The notes below the pieces were generated by a model. It was not told the DNA's origin, made no database searches, and saw only the letters and a list, made by a program, of their open reading frames with translations. A stretch of 43,794 bases of DNA from Inhella gelatinilytica (GTDB lineage: Bacteria > Pseudomonadota > Gammaproteobacteria > Burkholderiales > Burkholderiaceae_C): the NCBI RefSeq assembly GCF_016093295.1, contig NZ_JAEDAL010000012.1, positions 1 to 43,794 on the forward strand, in the 5' to 3' direction. This document shows positions 1 through 7,429 of this stretch, piece after piece; the stretch's first letter is position 1, and every line of letters starts with the position of its first letter. The position numbers and the translations under genes were made by a program.

Positions 1-889
1 CCAACTCATCGCCGTCCAGCGAGGCGTTGAACTCGGGGAACTTCTTCAAGGCCGCCACGCAGGCCTTGATCAGGAAGGCGAGCATGGTGAACTTGACGCC
101 CGACTTCTCGTGCTCCTTGTTCATCTGAACGCGGAAAAGCTCCAGCTCGGTGATGTCGGCCTCGTCGTGGTTGGTCACGTGCGGAATGACCACCCAGTTG
201 CGGTGCAGGTTGGCGCCCGAAATCTTCTTGATGCGCGACAGCGCCTTGCGCTCCACGCTGCCGAACTTGGCGAAATCCACCTGGGGCCAGGCCAACAGGC
301 CGGGGAAGGCGCCGCCGGCCGGGGAAGGCGCCGCGGCCGGGGCGCCAGCGCGTGCCGCCAGCGCCTGCTGCACATAGGCTTGCACATCGCGCTCGGTGAT
401 GCGGCCCTTGGTGCCCGTGCCGCTGACCTGCGCCAACGGCACGCCCAGCTCGCGGGCGAACTTGCGCACGCTGGGGCTGGCATGCGGCGGCCGATCTGAC
501 GCCGCGGGAGGAGCCGGTGTCGCCACCGATGCCGGCACAGGGGCAGGAGACGCCACCGGCGCGGGCGCGGGCGCAGCCGGGGCCGGCGCGGCACTCACCG
601 GTGCCCCGCTGGCGGCTGGCGCGACCGCAGGGGACGGCACCGTGGCGCCCGCGGGCTCCATCCAGCCGATCACATCGCCTTGCGACACCTTGTCCCCCAA
701 CTTGACGCTCAGGGACTTCAGCACCCCAGCCGCCGGGCTGGGGATCTCGATGGAGGCCTTGTCGCTTTCCAACGTCAGAAGGCTTTGCTCGGCGCGAATC
801 GTGTCGCCGGCTTGAGCCAGCAGCTCGATGACGGCCACGTTCTTGAAGTCGCCGATGTCGGGGACGCGAATTTCCATGGGGATTCCCAT
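1..889 (-). CDS. aceF: Dihydrolipoamide acyltransferase (E2) of a 2-oxo acid dehydrogenase complex, 3' end cut by window edge
   Basis: E2 core subunit that moves the acyl group from E1 to CoA on a lipoyl arm. About 296 codons are visible. There is one lipoyl domain (about residues 5-78) with the lipoylated Lys44 in ESDKASIE. A Pro/Ala-rich linker follows, then a peripheral-subunit-binding domain (SVRKFARELGVPL...GRITERDV). The catalytic domain begins around VERKALSRIKK. The chosen ATG at 889 lies one base after the E1 stop and has GGAG 8 nt upstream. An in-frame ATG at 877 (MEIRVPDIGDF) is an equally reasonable start. The gene is translationally tight with the E1 gene, so the two form one complex. 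Because the operon starts with methionine gamma-lyase, the physiological acyl group may be propionyl rather than acetyl. That substrate is inference; the fold assignment is secure. Confidence 0.93.
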   Translation of the reverse strand, partial: MGIPMEIRVPDIGDFKNVAVIELLAQAGDTIRAEQSLLTLESDKASIEIPSPAAGVLKSLSVKLGDKVSQGDVIGWMEPAGATVPSPAVAPAASGAPVSAAPAPAAPAPAPVASPAPVPASVATPAPPAASDRPPHASPSVRKFARELGVPLAQVSGTGTKGRITERDVQAYVQQALAARAGAPAAAPSPAGGAFPGLLAWPQVDFAKFGSVERKALSRIKKISGANLHRNWVVIPHVTNHDEADITELELFRVQMNKEHEKSGVKFTMLAFLIKACVAALKKFPEFNASLDGDEL

Positions 890-890
890 C

Positions 891-3572
891 TCAGCAACTC
901 CAGGGCGATTGGGGGGCGATGCGAACGGCATAGCGTTCACGCGCTTGGGCCAGCACGGCCAGGGGCAGGGCGCCCTGGTCCACCAAGGCCTGCAAGGCCG
1001 CCAGCACGATCTGGTGGCGGTCCACCTCAAAGAACCGGCGCAGTTGCTGACGCGTATCGCTGCGGCCGAACCCGTCAGTGCCCAGGGTCACATAGGGCGC
1101 GTCCACGTACTCCGCGATGAGCTGGGGCCAGGCCCGCACGTAGTCGGTCGCGGCAATCACCGGCTCGGCGCCCGGCAAGAGGCGGCGCACCTGGGGGGTC
1201 TCGTGGGTCAGGCCCAGGCGCTGGGCGCGCTGCTGTTCGCGGGCCTCTTTGGCCAGTTCGCTGAAGCTCGTGACGCTGAACACGTCCGACTCCACCTGCC
1301 AGTCCTGGTCCAGCAGCTCCGCCGCGGCCAGGACCTCGCGCAAGATGGTGCCCGAACCGAGCAAACGCACCCGTCCCTTGAGCTGCGCCACGGGCCGTCG
1401 CTCGTACAAGTACATGCCACGCAACACGTCGGCATGGGCGGATTCGGGCAGGCTCGGTTGGGCGTAGTTCTCGTTCATCACGGTGACGTAATGGAACTCG
1501 TCGCGCTGCTCCTCCATCATCCGGCGCGTGGCATTGTCCAGGATCACGGCCAGCTCGCCGGCAAAGGCCGGGTCCCAGGCGCAGCAGTTGGGCACCAGGG
1601 CGGCCATCACCAGGCTGGAACCATCTTGGTGCTGCAAGCCCTCGCCCCCGAGCGTGGTGCGGCCGGCCGTGGCGCCCAGCAGCAAGCCACGGGCGCGCTG
1701 GTCGGCAGCGGCCCAGATCAGGTCGCCCACGCGCTGGAAGCCAAACTTCGAGTAGTAGATGTAGACCGGCAGCAGGGCCTGGCCGTGCACCGAGTAGCTG
1801 GTGGCGGCGGCGATCCACGACGAGATGGCGCCGGCCTCGGTGATGCCCTCTTCCAGCAACTGGCCATCCACGGCCTCGCGATAGCTGAGCATGGAGCCGG
1901 CATCTTCCGGCTCGTAGCGCTGGCCCTGCGGCGAGTAGATGCCGATCTGGCGGAACAGGCTGGCCATGCCGAAGGTGCGGGCTTCATCGGCCACGATGGG
2001 CACGATGCGCTCGCCCAGTGCACGGTCCTTGAGCCAGCCGCTGAGCATGCGCACCACGGCCATGGTGGTGGACATTTCCTTGCCCTCGGCCTGCAGCGCA
2101 AACCCGCCCCAAGCCTGCAGCGGCGGCACGGCCACGGGCGCCGCGCCGGCTTGGCGGGCCGGCAGCGGGCCGCCCAGCAGGGCGCGGTGCTCGCGCAGGT
2201 AGCGCATCTCCGGGCTGTCCTCGGCCGGTTTGACGAAGCGCAGCGCCTCCACATCGGCGTCGCTGATGGGCAGTTGGAAGCGGTTGCGGAAGGCCAAGAG
2301 CGCGTCCAAGTCCAACTTCTTGGCCTGATGCGCCGTCATGCGCGACTCCCCGGCCCCGCCCATGCCGTAGCCCTTCTTGGTCTTGGCCAGGATGACGGTC
2401 GGGCGGCCCTTGTGCGCCACCGCGGCCGCAAAGGCAGCGTGCAGCTTGCGGAAGTCGTGGCCGCCGCGCTTGAGCGCATCGATCTCAGCCTCGCTCATGT
2501 GGGCGACGAGCTTTTGCACCTCCGGGTTCTGGCGGAAGAAGTGCTCGATGTTGTAGGCCCCGTCCTTGGCGCCCAGGGTCTGGTACTGGCCGTCCACCGT
2601 CTGCGAGAGCGCCCGCAACAACACGTGTTCGGTGTCGCGAGCAAAGAGCGCGTCCCAGTCCGAGCCCCACAGCACCTTGATGACATTCCAGCCGGCACCG
2701 GTGAACAGCGCCTCCAATTCCTGAATCACCTGGCCATTGCCGCGCACCGGGCCGTCCAGGCGCTGCAGGTTGCAGTTGACGATGAAGGTCAGGTTGTCGA
2801 GCTGCTCCCGCGCCGCCAAGGTCAGGCCGGCGATGGACTCGGGTTCGTCCATTTCGCCATCGCCGAACACGCCCCAGACGCGCCGACCTTCGGTCTGCAG
2901 CAGGCCGCGGTTTTGCAGGTAGCGCATGAAGCGCGCGTGGTACACCGACGTGATGGGCCCCAGGCCCATCGACCCTGTGGGGAACTGCCAGAAGTCCGGC
3001 ATCAGCCAGGGGTGGGGATAGGAGCACAGGCCGCCGCCGTCCACCTCCTGGCGATAGTGGGCCAGCTGCTGCTCGCTCAGGCGCCCTTCCAGGTAGGCGC
3101 GGGCATAGACGCCCGGCGCCGAGTGGGGCTGGAAGAACACCAGGTCCGCCTGGCGGCCGGGCCCGTCGCCCTTGAAGAAGTGGTTAAAACCGAGTTCGAA
3201 GATCTCGGCCGCCGAGGCGTAGCTGGCGATGTGGCCGCCCAGCTCGCCATAGGCCTGGTTGGCGCGCACCACCATGGCCAGCGCGTTCCAGCGCATCCAA
3301 GCGGTCAGGCGCTCCTCGATCTCCAGGTCGCCCGGGTAGGCGCCCTGCTGCTCCAGGGGAATGCTGTTGCGGTAGGCCGAGAAGGGCTGGGCATGGGGGA
3401 ACAGGCCGAGCTGCTGGGCCTGCTGGTCCAGTTGCTGCAACAGGTAGAGCGCCCGCTCCGGTCCGCCAGATTGCAGGGTCGCGCGCAGCGCGTCCAGCCA
3501 TTCGCGGGTTTCAGCGGGGTCGGCATCGGGGGGAATCGGCGGCATGGCCGGATCGGTGCAGCGGGCGTTCAT
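891..3572 (-). CDS. mdeB: Homodimeric pyruvate-dehydrogenase-type E1, probably MdeB (2-oxobutyrate dehydrogenase E1)
   Basis: Thiamine-diphosphate enzyme, 893 aa, of the AceE homodimeric family: it decarboxylates a 2-oxo acid and reductively acylates E2. The TPP-binding segment GDGEMDEPES lies at residues 237-246 and is followed by the family-typical NCNLQRLDGPVRGNG. Length and sequence are full AceE type. The ATG at 3572 is preferred (AAAGAAG upstream); an open extension to 3659 lacks family similarity. It lies 19 bp downstream of methionine gamma-lyase on the same strand and 1 bp before E2. In Pseudomonas putida the same lyase-E1 pair is mdeA-mdeB, where MdeB prefers 2-oxobutyrate, the product of methionine cleavage. 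I therefore infer an MdeB role. The sequence alone would also allow a housekeeping AceE. Confidence 0.9.
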   Translation of the reverse strand: MNARCTDPAMPPIPPDADPAETREWLDALRATLQSGGPERALYLLQQLDQQAQQLGLFPHAQPFSAYRNSIPLEQQGAYPGDLEIEERLTAWMRWNALAMVVRANQAYGELGGHIASYASAAEIFELGFNHFFKGDGPGRQADLVFFQPHSAPGVYARAYLEGRLSEQQLAHYRQEVDGGGLCSYPHPWLMPDFWQFPTGSMGLGPITSVYHARFMRYLQNRGLLQTEGRRVWGVFGDGEMDEPESIAGLTLAAREQLDNLTFIVNCNLQRLDGPVRGNGQVIQELEALFTGAGWNVIKVLWGSDWDALFARDTEHVLLRALSQTVDGQYQTLGAKDGAYNIEHFFRQNPEVQKLVAHMSEAEIDALKRGGHDFRKLHAAFAAAVAHKGRPTVILAKTKKGYGMGGAGESRMTAHQAKKLDLDALLAFRNRFQLPISDADVEALRFVKPAEDSPEMRYLREHRALLGGPLPARQAGAAPVAVPPLQAWGGFALQAEGKEMSTTMAVVRMLSGWLKDRALGERIVPIVADEARTFGMASLFRQIGIYSPQGQRYEPEDAGSMLSYREAVDGQLLEEGITEAGAISSWIAAATSYSVHGQALLPVYIYYSKFGFQRVGDLIWAAADQRARGLLLGATAGRTTLGGEGLQHQDGSSLVMAALVPNCCAWDPAFAGELAVILDNATRRMMEEQRDEFHYVTVMNENYAQPSLPESAHADVLRGMYLYERRPVAQLKGRVRLLGSGTILREVLAAAELLDQDWQVESDVFSVTSFSELAKEAREQQRAQRLGLTHETPQVRRLLPGAEPVIAATDYVRAWPQLIAEYVDAPYVTLGTDGFGRSDTRQQLRRFFEVDRHQIVLAALQALVDQGALPLAVLAQARERYAVRIAPQSPWSC

Positions 3573-3591
3573 GGACTTCTTTCGCTCGGGT

Positions 3592-4809
3592 TCAAACAGA
3601 AACAGGTTGAGAACGGGGGACCTCAGACTGCGCCACCGCAGCCAGGGCCTGGCGCACATCGGCCAGCAGGTCGTCGGGGTCTTCCAGACCGGCAGACAGG
3701 CGCACCAACCCGTCGGAGATGCCCGCTTGGGCGCGCTCCTCGGGGGTGTAGGTGGAGTGGGTCATGCTGGCCGGGTGCTGGGCCAGCGATTCGGCGTCAC
3801 CCAGGCTGACAGCCCGGGCGATCAATTGCAGGGCGTTCATGAAGGCCCGGCCCGCAGCCTCGCCGCCCTTGAGTTCGAAGGCCAACATGCCGCCGAAATT
3901 CTTCATTTGGCGCTTCGCCAGGGCGTGGAAGGGGTCGCTGTCCAGGCCCGGAAAGTACACGCGCGTCACCGCGGGGTGGGCCGCTATTTCCTGGGCCAGG
4001 GCCAGGGCGTTGCTGGCGTGGCGTTCCATGCGCAGGTGCAGGGTCTTGAGGCCGCGCAGCAGCAAGAAGGCATCCTGCGGCGACATGACGGCGCCCGTCA
4101 TGTCTTTGAGGCCCTGCAAGCGGATGCGCTGCGCGATCTCGGCATCGGCCGCCACGGCCAGGCCGGCGGTCACGTCGCCATGGCCGCTGAGGTACTTGGT
4201 GGCCGAGTGGATCACCACGTCAGCCCCCAGCGCCAGCGGCTTTTGCAGGTAGGGCGTGCAGTAGGTGTTGTCCACCACGGTCAGGGCGCCCTGGGCCTTG
4301 GCCAAGCGCGTGACGGCGGCGATGTCCACCAAGCGCATGTTGGGGTTGGCCGGCGTTTCCAGGTACACCAGCTTCGGGCCGCTGAGCAGGGCCGTGGCCA
4401 GTGCGTGCAGGTCCGTCATGTCCACGTGCGTCACGCGCACACCGAACTCACCAATGCCGTGATGCAAAAAGGCGTAGGTACAACCGTAGACCGTGCGGTC
4501 CACCAGGATCTCGTCGCCCGGGCGCAGCAGGGTCCACAGCGTGGCCGTCACGGCCCCCATGCCGGAGCCGAAGGCAATCGCCCCCGCACCGCCTTCCAGG
4601 GCGTTCAGGCGCTGTTCCAGCAGGTCCAGCGTGGGGTTGGCGATGCGGGTGTAGAAGTACCCGCCCTCCGTACCGGCAAAGCGGGCCGCGCCCTGCTCCA
4701 CCGAGGTGAACGTAAAGGTAGAGCTCAGGTAGATGGGCGGCACCAGGGCGCCCTGCGCGCTTCGTGGGTCGTAGCCGTGGTGGATGGCGGTGGTGGCAAA
4801 ACCGGTCAT
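3592..4809 (-). CDS. mdeA: Methionine gamma-lyase (L-methionine to methanethiol, ammonia and 2-oxobutyrate)
   Basis: PLP enzyme of the Cys/Met metabolism family, 405 aa, cytoplasmic homotetramer in the family. The Schiff-base lysine is Lys205 in HSATKYLSGHG, and Asp180 in VVDNTYCTP would hold the pyridine nitrogen. Tyr108-Gly-Cys110 in TVYGCTYAFLHHG carries the cysteine that distinguishes methionine gamma-lyases from cystathionine lyases, which usually have Gly there. The start at 4809 has GAGGGA upstream and gives the family-typical N-terminus; an extension to 4842 does not. It is first in an operon with the E1 and E2 genes and divergent from an Lrp-type regulator, matching the mdeR-mdeA-mdeB layout. 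Methanethiol release and energy gain from methionine are the likely roles. Confidence 0.93.
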   Translation of the reverse strand: MTGFATTAIHHGYDPRSAQGALVPPIYLSSTFTFTSVEQGAARFAGTEGGYFYTRIANPTLDLLEQRLNALEGGAGAIAFGSGMGAVTATLWTLLRPGDEILVDRTVYGCTYAFLHHGIGEFGVRVTHVDMTDLHALATALLSGPKLVYLETPANPNMRLVDIAAVTRLAKAQGALTVVDNTYCTPYLQKPLALGADVVIHSATKYLSGHGDVTAGLAVAADAEIAQRIRLQGLKDMTGAVMSPQDAFLLLRGLKTLHLRMERHASNALALAQEIAAHPAVTRVYFPGLDSDPFHALAKRQMKNFGGMLAFELKGGEAAGRAFMNALQLIARAVSLGDAESLAQHPASMTHSTYTPEERAQAGISDGLVRLSAGLEDPDDLLADVRQALAAVAQSEVPRSQPVSV

Positions 4810-4930
4810 GAGAGTCCCTCGTTGGGTGAGTGCTGATGGCAAGAATTCTGTTGCGCCGGCCGCAGAAAGTGCTTGCTTTTCAGCCCTCTAGCCCCTGTAG
4901 TGGAGGTACATTCATCCCTTGATCGTTTTG

Positions 4931-4945
4931 TTTTCGGAATGTTTT
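4931..4945 (+). promoter_or_regulatory. 15-bp element shared with the other PLP-lyase promoter; candidate Lrp-type site
   Basis: TTTTCGGAATGTTTT lies 122 bp upstream of the methionine gamma-lyase start and ends 3 bp before the Lrp-type ATG. It matches TTTTCGTAATGTTTT at 7407-7421 in 14 of 15 positions. That copy lies 117 bp upstream of the second lyase, in the same orientation relative to its gene. Lrp/AsnC proteins commonly bind AT-rich sites near their own promoters. Binding here is inferred. Confidence 0.4.
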
Positions 4946-4948
4946 GCC

Positions 4949-5410
4949 ATGGACCTGGATCGCATCGACCGTCAGCTGCTGCAAGCCCTTCAGCACGATG
5001 CCCGTTTGACGGTCGCGGAGCTGGCCGAACGCGTGGCGCTGTCGGCCTCGCCGTGCTGGCGCCGCATCAAACGCCTGGAAGACGCCGGGCTGATTCAGGC
5101 CTACCAAGCCCGGCTGTCCAGCGAAGCACTGGGCTACGGCGTCACCGCCTTCGTGTCCGTCATGGTGGGCAGCCACAGTCAGGACGCGGCGCGCGCCTTT
5201 GAGGCGCGGGTGACCGAGATCCCCGAGGTGATTGCCTGCCACAACGTCTCCGGCCGCTACGACTTCTTGCTGGAGGTGGTGGCGCCCGACCTCAACACGT
5301 TCGGCGAGTTCGCGCGCAACACCTTGCAAACCCTGCCGGGCGTCAAGGAGCTGTACTCGAGCTTCTCGCTGAAAGCGCTGAAGACGGAACGCCATCTGCC
5401 GATTCCTTGA
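4949..5410 (+). CDS. mdeR: Lrp/AsnC family transcriptional regulator, MdeR-like
   Basis: Regulator of 153 aa. The N-terminal winged helix-turn-helix (residues about 2-62: LDRIDRQLLQALQHDARLTV, then SASPCWRRIKRLEDAGLI) is followed by an effector-binding RAM domain (about 68-150: VSVMVGSHSQ, VSGRYDFLLEVV). The start at 4949 gives the canonical MDLDRIDRQLL N-terminus; a 10-codon longer reading from 4919 does not fit. It is divergent from methionine gamma-lyase across 139 bp, the position of mdeR in Pseudomonas putida, where the product activates mdeAB. I infer methionine-responsive control of the adjacent operon and perhaps of the second lyase through the shared 15-bp element. The family call is firm; the ligand is unknown. 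Confidence 0.9.
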   Translation: MDLDRIDRQLLQALQHDARLTVAELAERVALSASPCWRRIKRLEDAGLIQAYQARLSSEALGYGVTAFVSVMVGSHSQDAARAFEARVTEIPEVIACHNVSGRYDFLLEVVAPDLNTFGEFARNTLQTLPGVKELYSSFSLKALKTERHLPIP

Positions 5411-5420
5411 GGCGGCCGCG

Positions 5421-5957
5421 TCAGGCCAGGATGTGCAGTTCGCTGTTCAGCGACACGCCCTGGGCCACGGACATGGCGTTGGGACTGTGGGCGATGGCCT
5501 CGCGGCGCAGGCGCTCGAATTGCTCCGGCGTGCCGTCGCCCTTCACTTCAATGCGCACATCGATGCGGCGCAGTGCGACCTGATCGCTCAGGCCCAGGAA
5601 GCCCGACAAGTCCATTTCGGCGCGCATTTCAACGCGCAGCGACTCCAGCTGAACCCCCAGCACCGAGGCGCCGACGGTGAAACCGACCATGATGCAGGCG
5701 CCCACGCCGCCCAGCAGCAACTCTTGCGGAGAGGGGCCATGGTTGCCGCCGCCCAGTTGGCGCGGCTCGTCCACGATCCAGCTGTGGCCGCGGCTGACCG
5801 TGTGGCGGCCAAACTTCAGCGGTAGCGCGCTGATCAGCGCCCGGGTGCCGTTTTGCCAGTCCACGCCGACCCCGCACACCACCATGCCCTGCTGGGGGTC
5901 TTGGCGGATTTCATCGGTCAATTCGGAGACGGCGGCGAGAGGAATGCCATTGCGCAT
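5421..5957 (-). CDS. OsmC family protein (peroxide/thiol stress)
   Basis: OsmC/Ohr-superfamily protein of 178 aa. The central part has the usual order: a substrate-shielding strand region (LPLKFGRHTVSRGHSW), then GPSPQELLLGGVGACIMVGFTVGAS containing the helix-borne reactive cysteine, then the C-terminal strand-helix part (LRRIDVRIEVKGDGTPEQFERLRREAIAHSPNAMSVA). Members of this superfamily reduce organic hydroperoxides with paired cysteines. I see Cys in VGACIM, but the second typical cysteine after HSP is absent (HSPNAMSV instead of HCPVH-like), so classic Ohr chemistry is doubtful. The start at 5957 has AAGGA upstream. The gene ends 10 bp from the convergent Lrp gene and sits 16 bp downstream of the second PLP lyase, so the two are probably co-transcribed. 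Confidence 0.85.
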   Translation of the reverse strand: MRNGIPLAAVSELTDEIRQDPQQGMVVCGVGVDWQNGTRALISALPLKFGRHTVSRGHSWIVDEPRQLGGGNHGPSPQELLLGGVGACIMVGFTVGASVLGVQLESLRVEMRAEMDLSGFLGLSDQVALRRIDVRIEVKGDGTPEQFERLRREAIAHSPNAMSVAQGVSLNSELHILA

Positions 5958-5973
5958 GGTGTGAGTCCTTGAT

Positions 5974-7290
5974 TCAGTTGAAAACAGCGGCCAGGGCCTG
6001 GTTCAGATCGGCGATCAGGTCGGCGGGCTCTTCGATGCCGACCGAGAGGCGCACGCACCCGGGCTGGATGCCCATGCGCTCCCGCTGTGCGGCCGTGAAC
6101 GCGGCGTGCGAGGTGTTGAAGGGCAGGCTGACCAGGGTCTCGACCCCGCCCAGGCTGGTGGCCTTCTTGCCCAGCTTCAAGTGGTCCAGCAACTCGACGG
6201 CCTGTTCGTCCGTGCCGTCGATCTCAAAGCAGACCATGCCGGTGGGGTTTTTCAAGATGCGCTGGGCCAGCTCGTGGTCCGGGTGCGAGGGCAAGCCCAC
6301 ATGGAAGACGCGCCGCACGTTGGGGTGCTGTTCCAAGAACTGCGCCACCGCAGTGGAGCTCTCGGCGTGGGCGCGCATGCGGATGGCCAGGGTTTTCAAA
6401 CCCCGCTCCAACATGAAGCAGGCGTGCGGGTCCAGGCTGCCGCCGTAGGACAGGCGGCGGGGCCAGCAAGCGTCCATGAGCTTGCGCGACCCGCAGGCCA
6501 CACCGGCAATCAGGTCCGAGTGGCCATTCAGGTACTTGGAGGCCGAATGCACCACCACGTCCACGCCCAGGGCCAGGCCTTGCTGGGCGATGGGCGAAAC
6601 GAAGGTGGCATCGATCACCAGGCGCAGGCCGTGCTTCTGGGCCAAGGCCACCAAGGCCGGCACGTCCACCACCTTGAGCAGCGGGTTGGTCAGCGCCTCA
6701 AAGAACAGCACCTGGGTGTTGGGACGGATGGCCGCTTCAATCGCCGCCAGGTCACGCGGATTGACGTAGCTGCAGCTCATGCCGAGCGTGGGCAGCTCGC
6801 CCTGGAAGAAGGCGTACGTGCCCCCGTAAAGCTCGTTGGACGCCACGACATGGCCGCCACGGTCCATCAGGGTCAACATCACGGCCGAAATGGCGGCCAT
6901 GCCCGAGCTGAACACCAGGGCCGATTCAGCACCCTCGAGTGCCGCGAGCTTCTGCTCCACCGCCCACTGGCTGGGGTTGCCGTAGCGGGTGTAGATGAAG
7001 CGATCCCGCGCGTAGCCTTCCTCGATGGAGCGGTACTGATCCCCCTCCAGCAAGAAGGTACTGGTTTGGTAGATCGGGGTGCCCACCGCGCCGGTGGCCG
7101 GGTCATCGCGGGTGCCCGCGTGCACCGCCAAGGTGGAGGGCGACAAACCCGTCAGGTCGGGATGCCCAATGAAGGGGCCAGGCAAGCGTTCGCGCGCCAA
7201 CTCGTTCGTCCAGCTGGGCGCGTTGTCCAAGGGCGAGGCGCTGGCCGGGTCGCCGCGAACGACACCGACAGGGGTGGTGATGGGAGACAT
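5974..7290 (-). CDS. Trans-sulfuration family PLP enzyme (cystathionine gamma-lyase/synthase-like)
   Basis: PLP-dependent Cys/Met metabolism enzyme, 438 aa. The Schiff-base lysine is Lys252 in HSASKYLNGHSD, the pyridine-binding Asp227 lies in VIDATFVSP, and the stacking Tyr155 in LYGGTYAFF. The residue matching the methionine-gamma-lyase cysteine is Gly157, so this enzyme probably handles cystathionine, homocysteine or O-activated homoserine rather than methionine. The first ~50 residues (MSPITTPVGVV...) precede the usual family start (STLAVHAGTR) and form an unexplained extension. Upstream of ATG 7290 there is no clear ribosome-binding site, so the true start is less certain. It shares an operon with osmC. 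Reaction specificity cannot be read from the sequence. Confidence 0.85.
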   Translation of the reverse strand: MSPITTPVGVVRGDPASASPLDNAPSWTNELARERLPGPFIGHPDLTGLSPSTLAVHAGTRDDPATGAVGTPIYQTSTFLLEGDQYRSIEEGYARDRFIYTRYGNPSQWAVEQKLAALEGAESALVFSSGMAAISAVMLTLMDRGGHVVASNELYGGTYAFFQGELPTLGMSCSYVNPRDLAAIEAAIRPNTQVLFFEALTNPLLKVVDVPALVALAQKHGLRLVIDATFVSPIAQQGLALGVDVVVHSASKYLNGHSDLIAGVACGSRKLMDACWPRRLSYGGSLDPHACFMLERGLKTLAIRMRAHAESSTAVAQFLEQHPNVRRVFHVGLPSHPDHELAQRILKNPTGMVCFEIDGTDEQAVELLDHLKLGKKATSLGGVETLVSLPFNTSHAAFTAAQRERMGIQPGCVRLSVGIEEPADLIADLNQALAAVFN

Positions 7291-7406
7291 GCGAGGGTGA
7301 GGTAGTGGGTCCACACTGGCTGTTGCAGGGATCGTGCCAACCCACCACCCCCCGCCCAATCAAGCATTTAGCGGGTTTTCGCGACAAAGTGTCATGATTG
7401 AAATAC

Positions 7407-7421
7407 GTTTTCGTAATGTTT
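7407..7421 (+). promoter_or_regulatory. Second copy of the 15-bp lyase-promoter element
   Basis: TTTTCGTAATGTTTT lies 117 bp upstream of the cystathionine-lyase-like start. The 9-mer CGTTTTCGT at 7405-7413 recurs exactly 40 bp away at 7445-7453, inside the 3' end of the neighbouring S9 peptidase gene. Such helically phased repeats suit cooperative Lrp-type binding, but this is inference from sequence likeness. Confidence 0.4.
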
Positions 7422-7429
7422 TACAAACA

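Noticed and set aside
828-3809. 993-aa open frame on the plus strand
   Set aside because: It lies opposite the E1 gene and is a GC-rich antisense shadow: His/Gln/Arg-rich translation, no domain, no ribosome-binding site.
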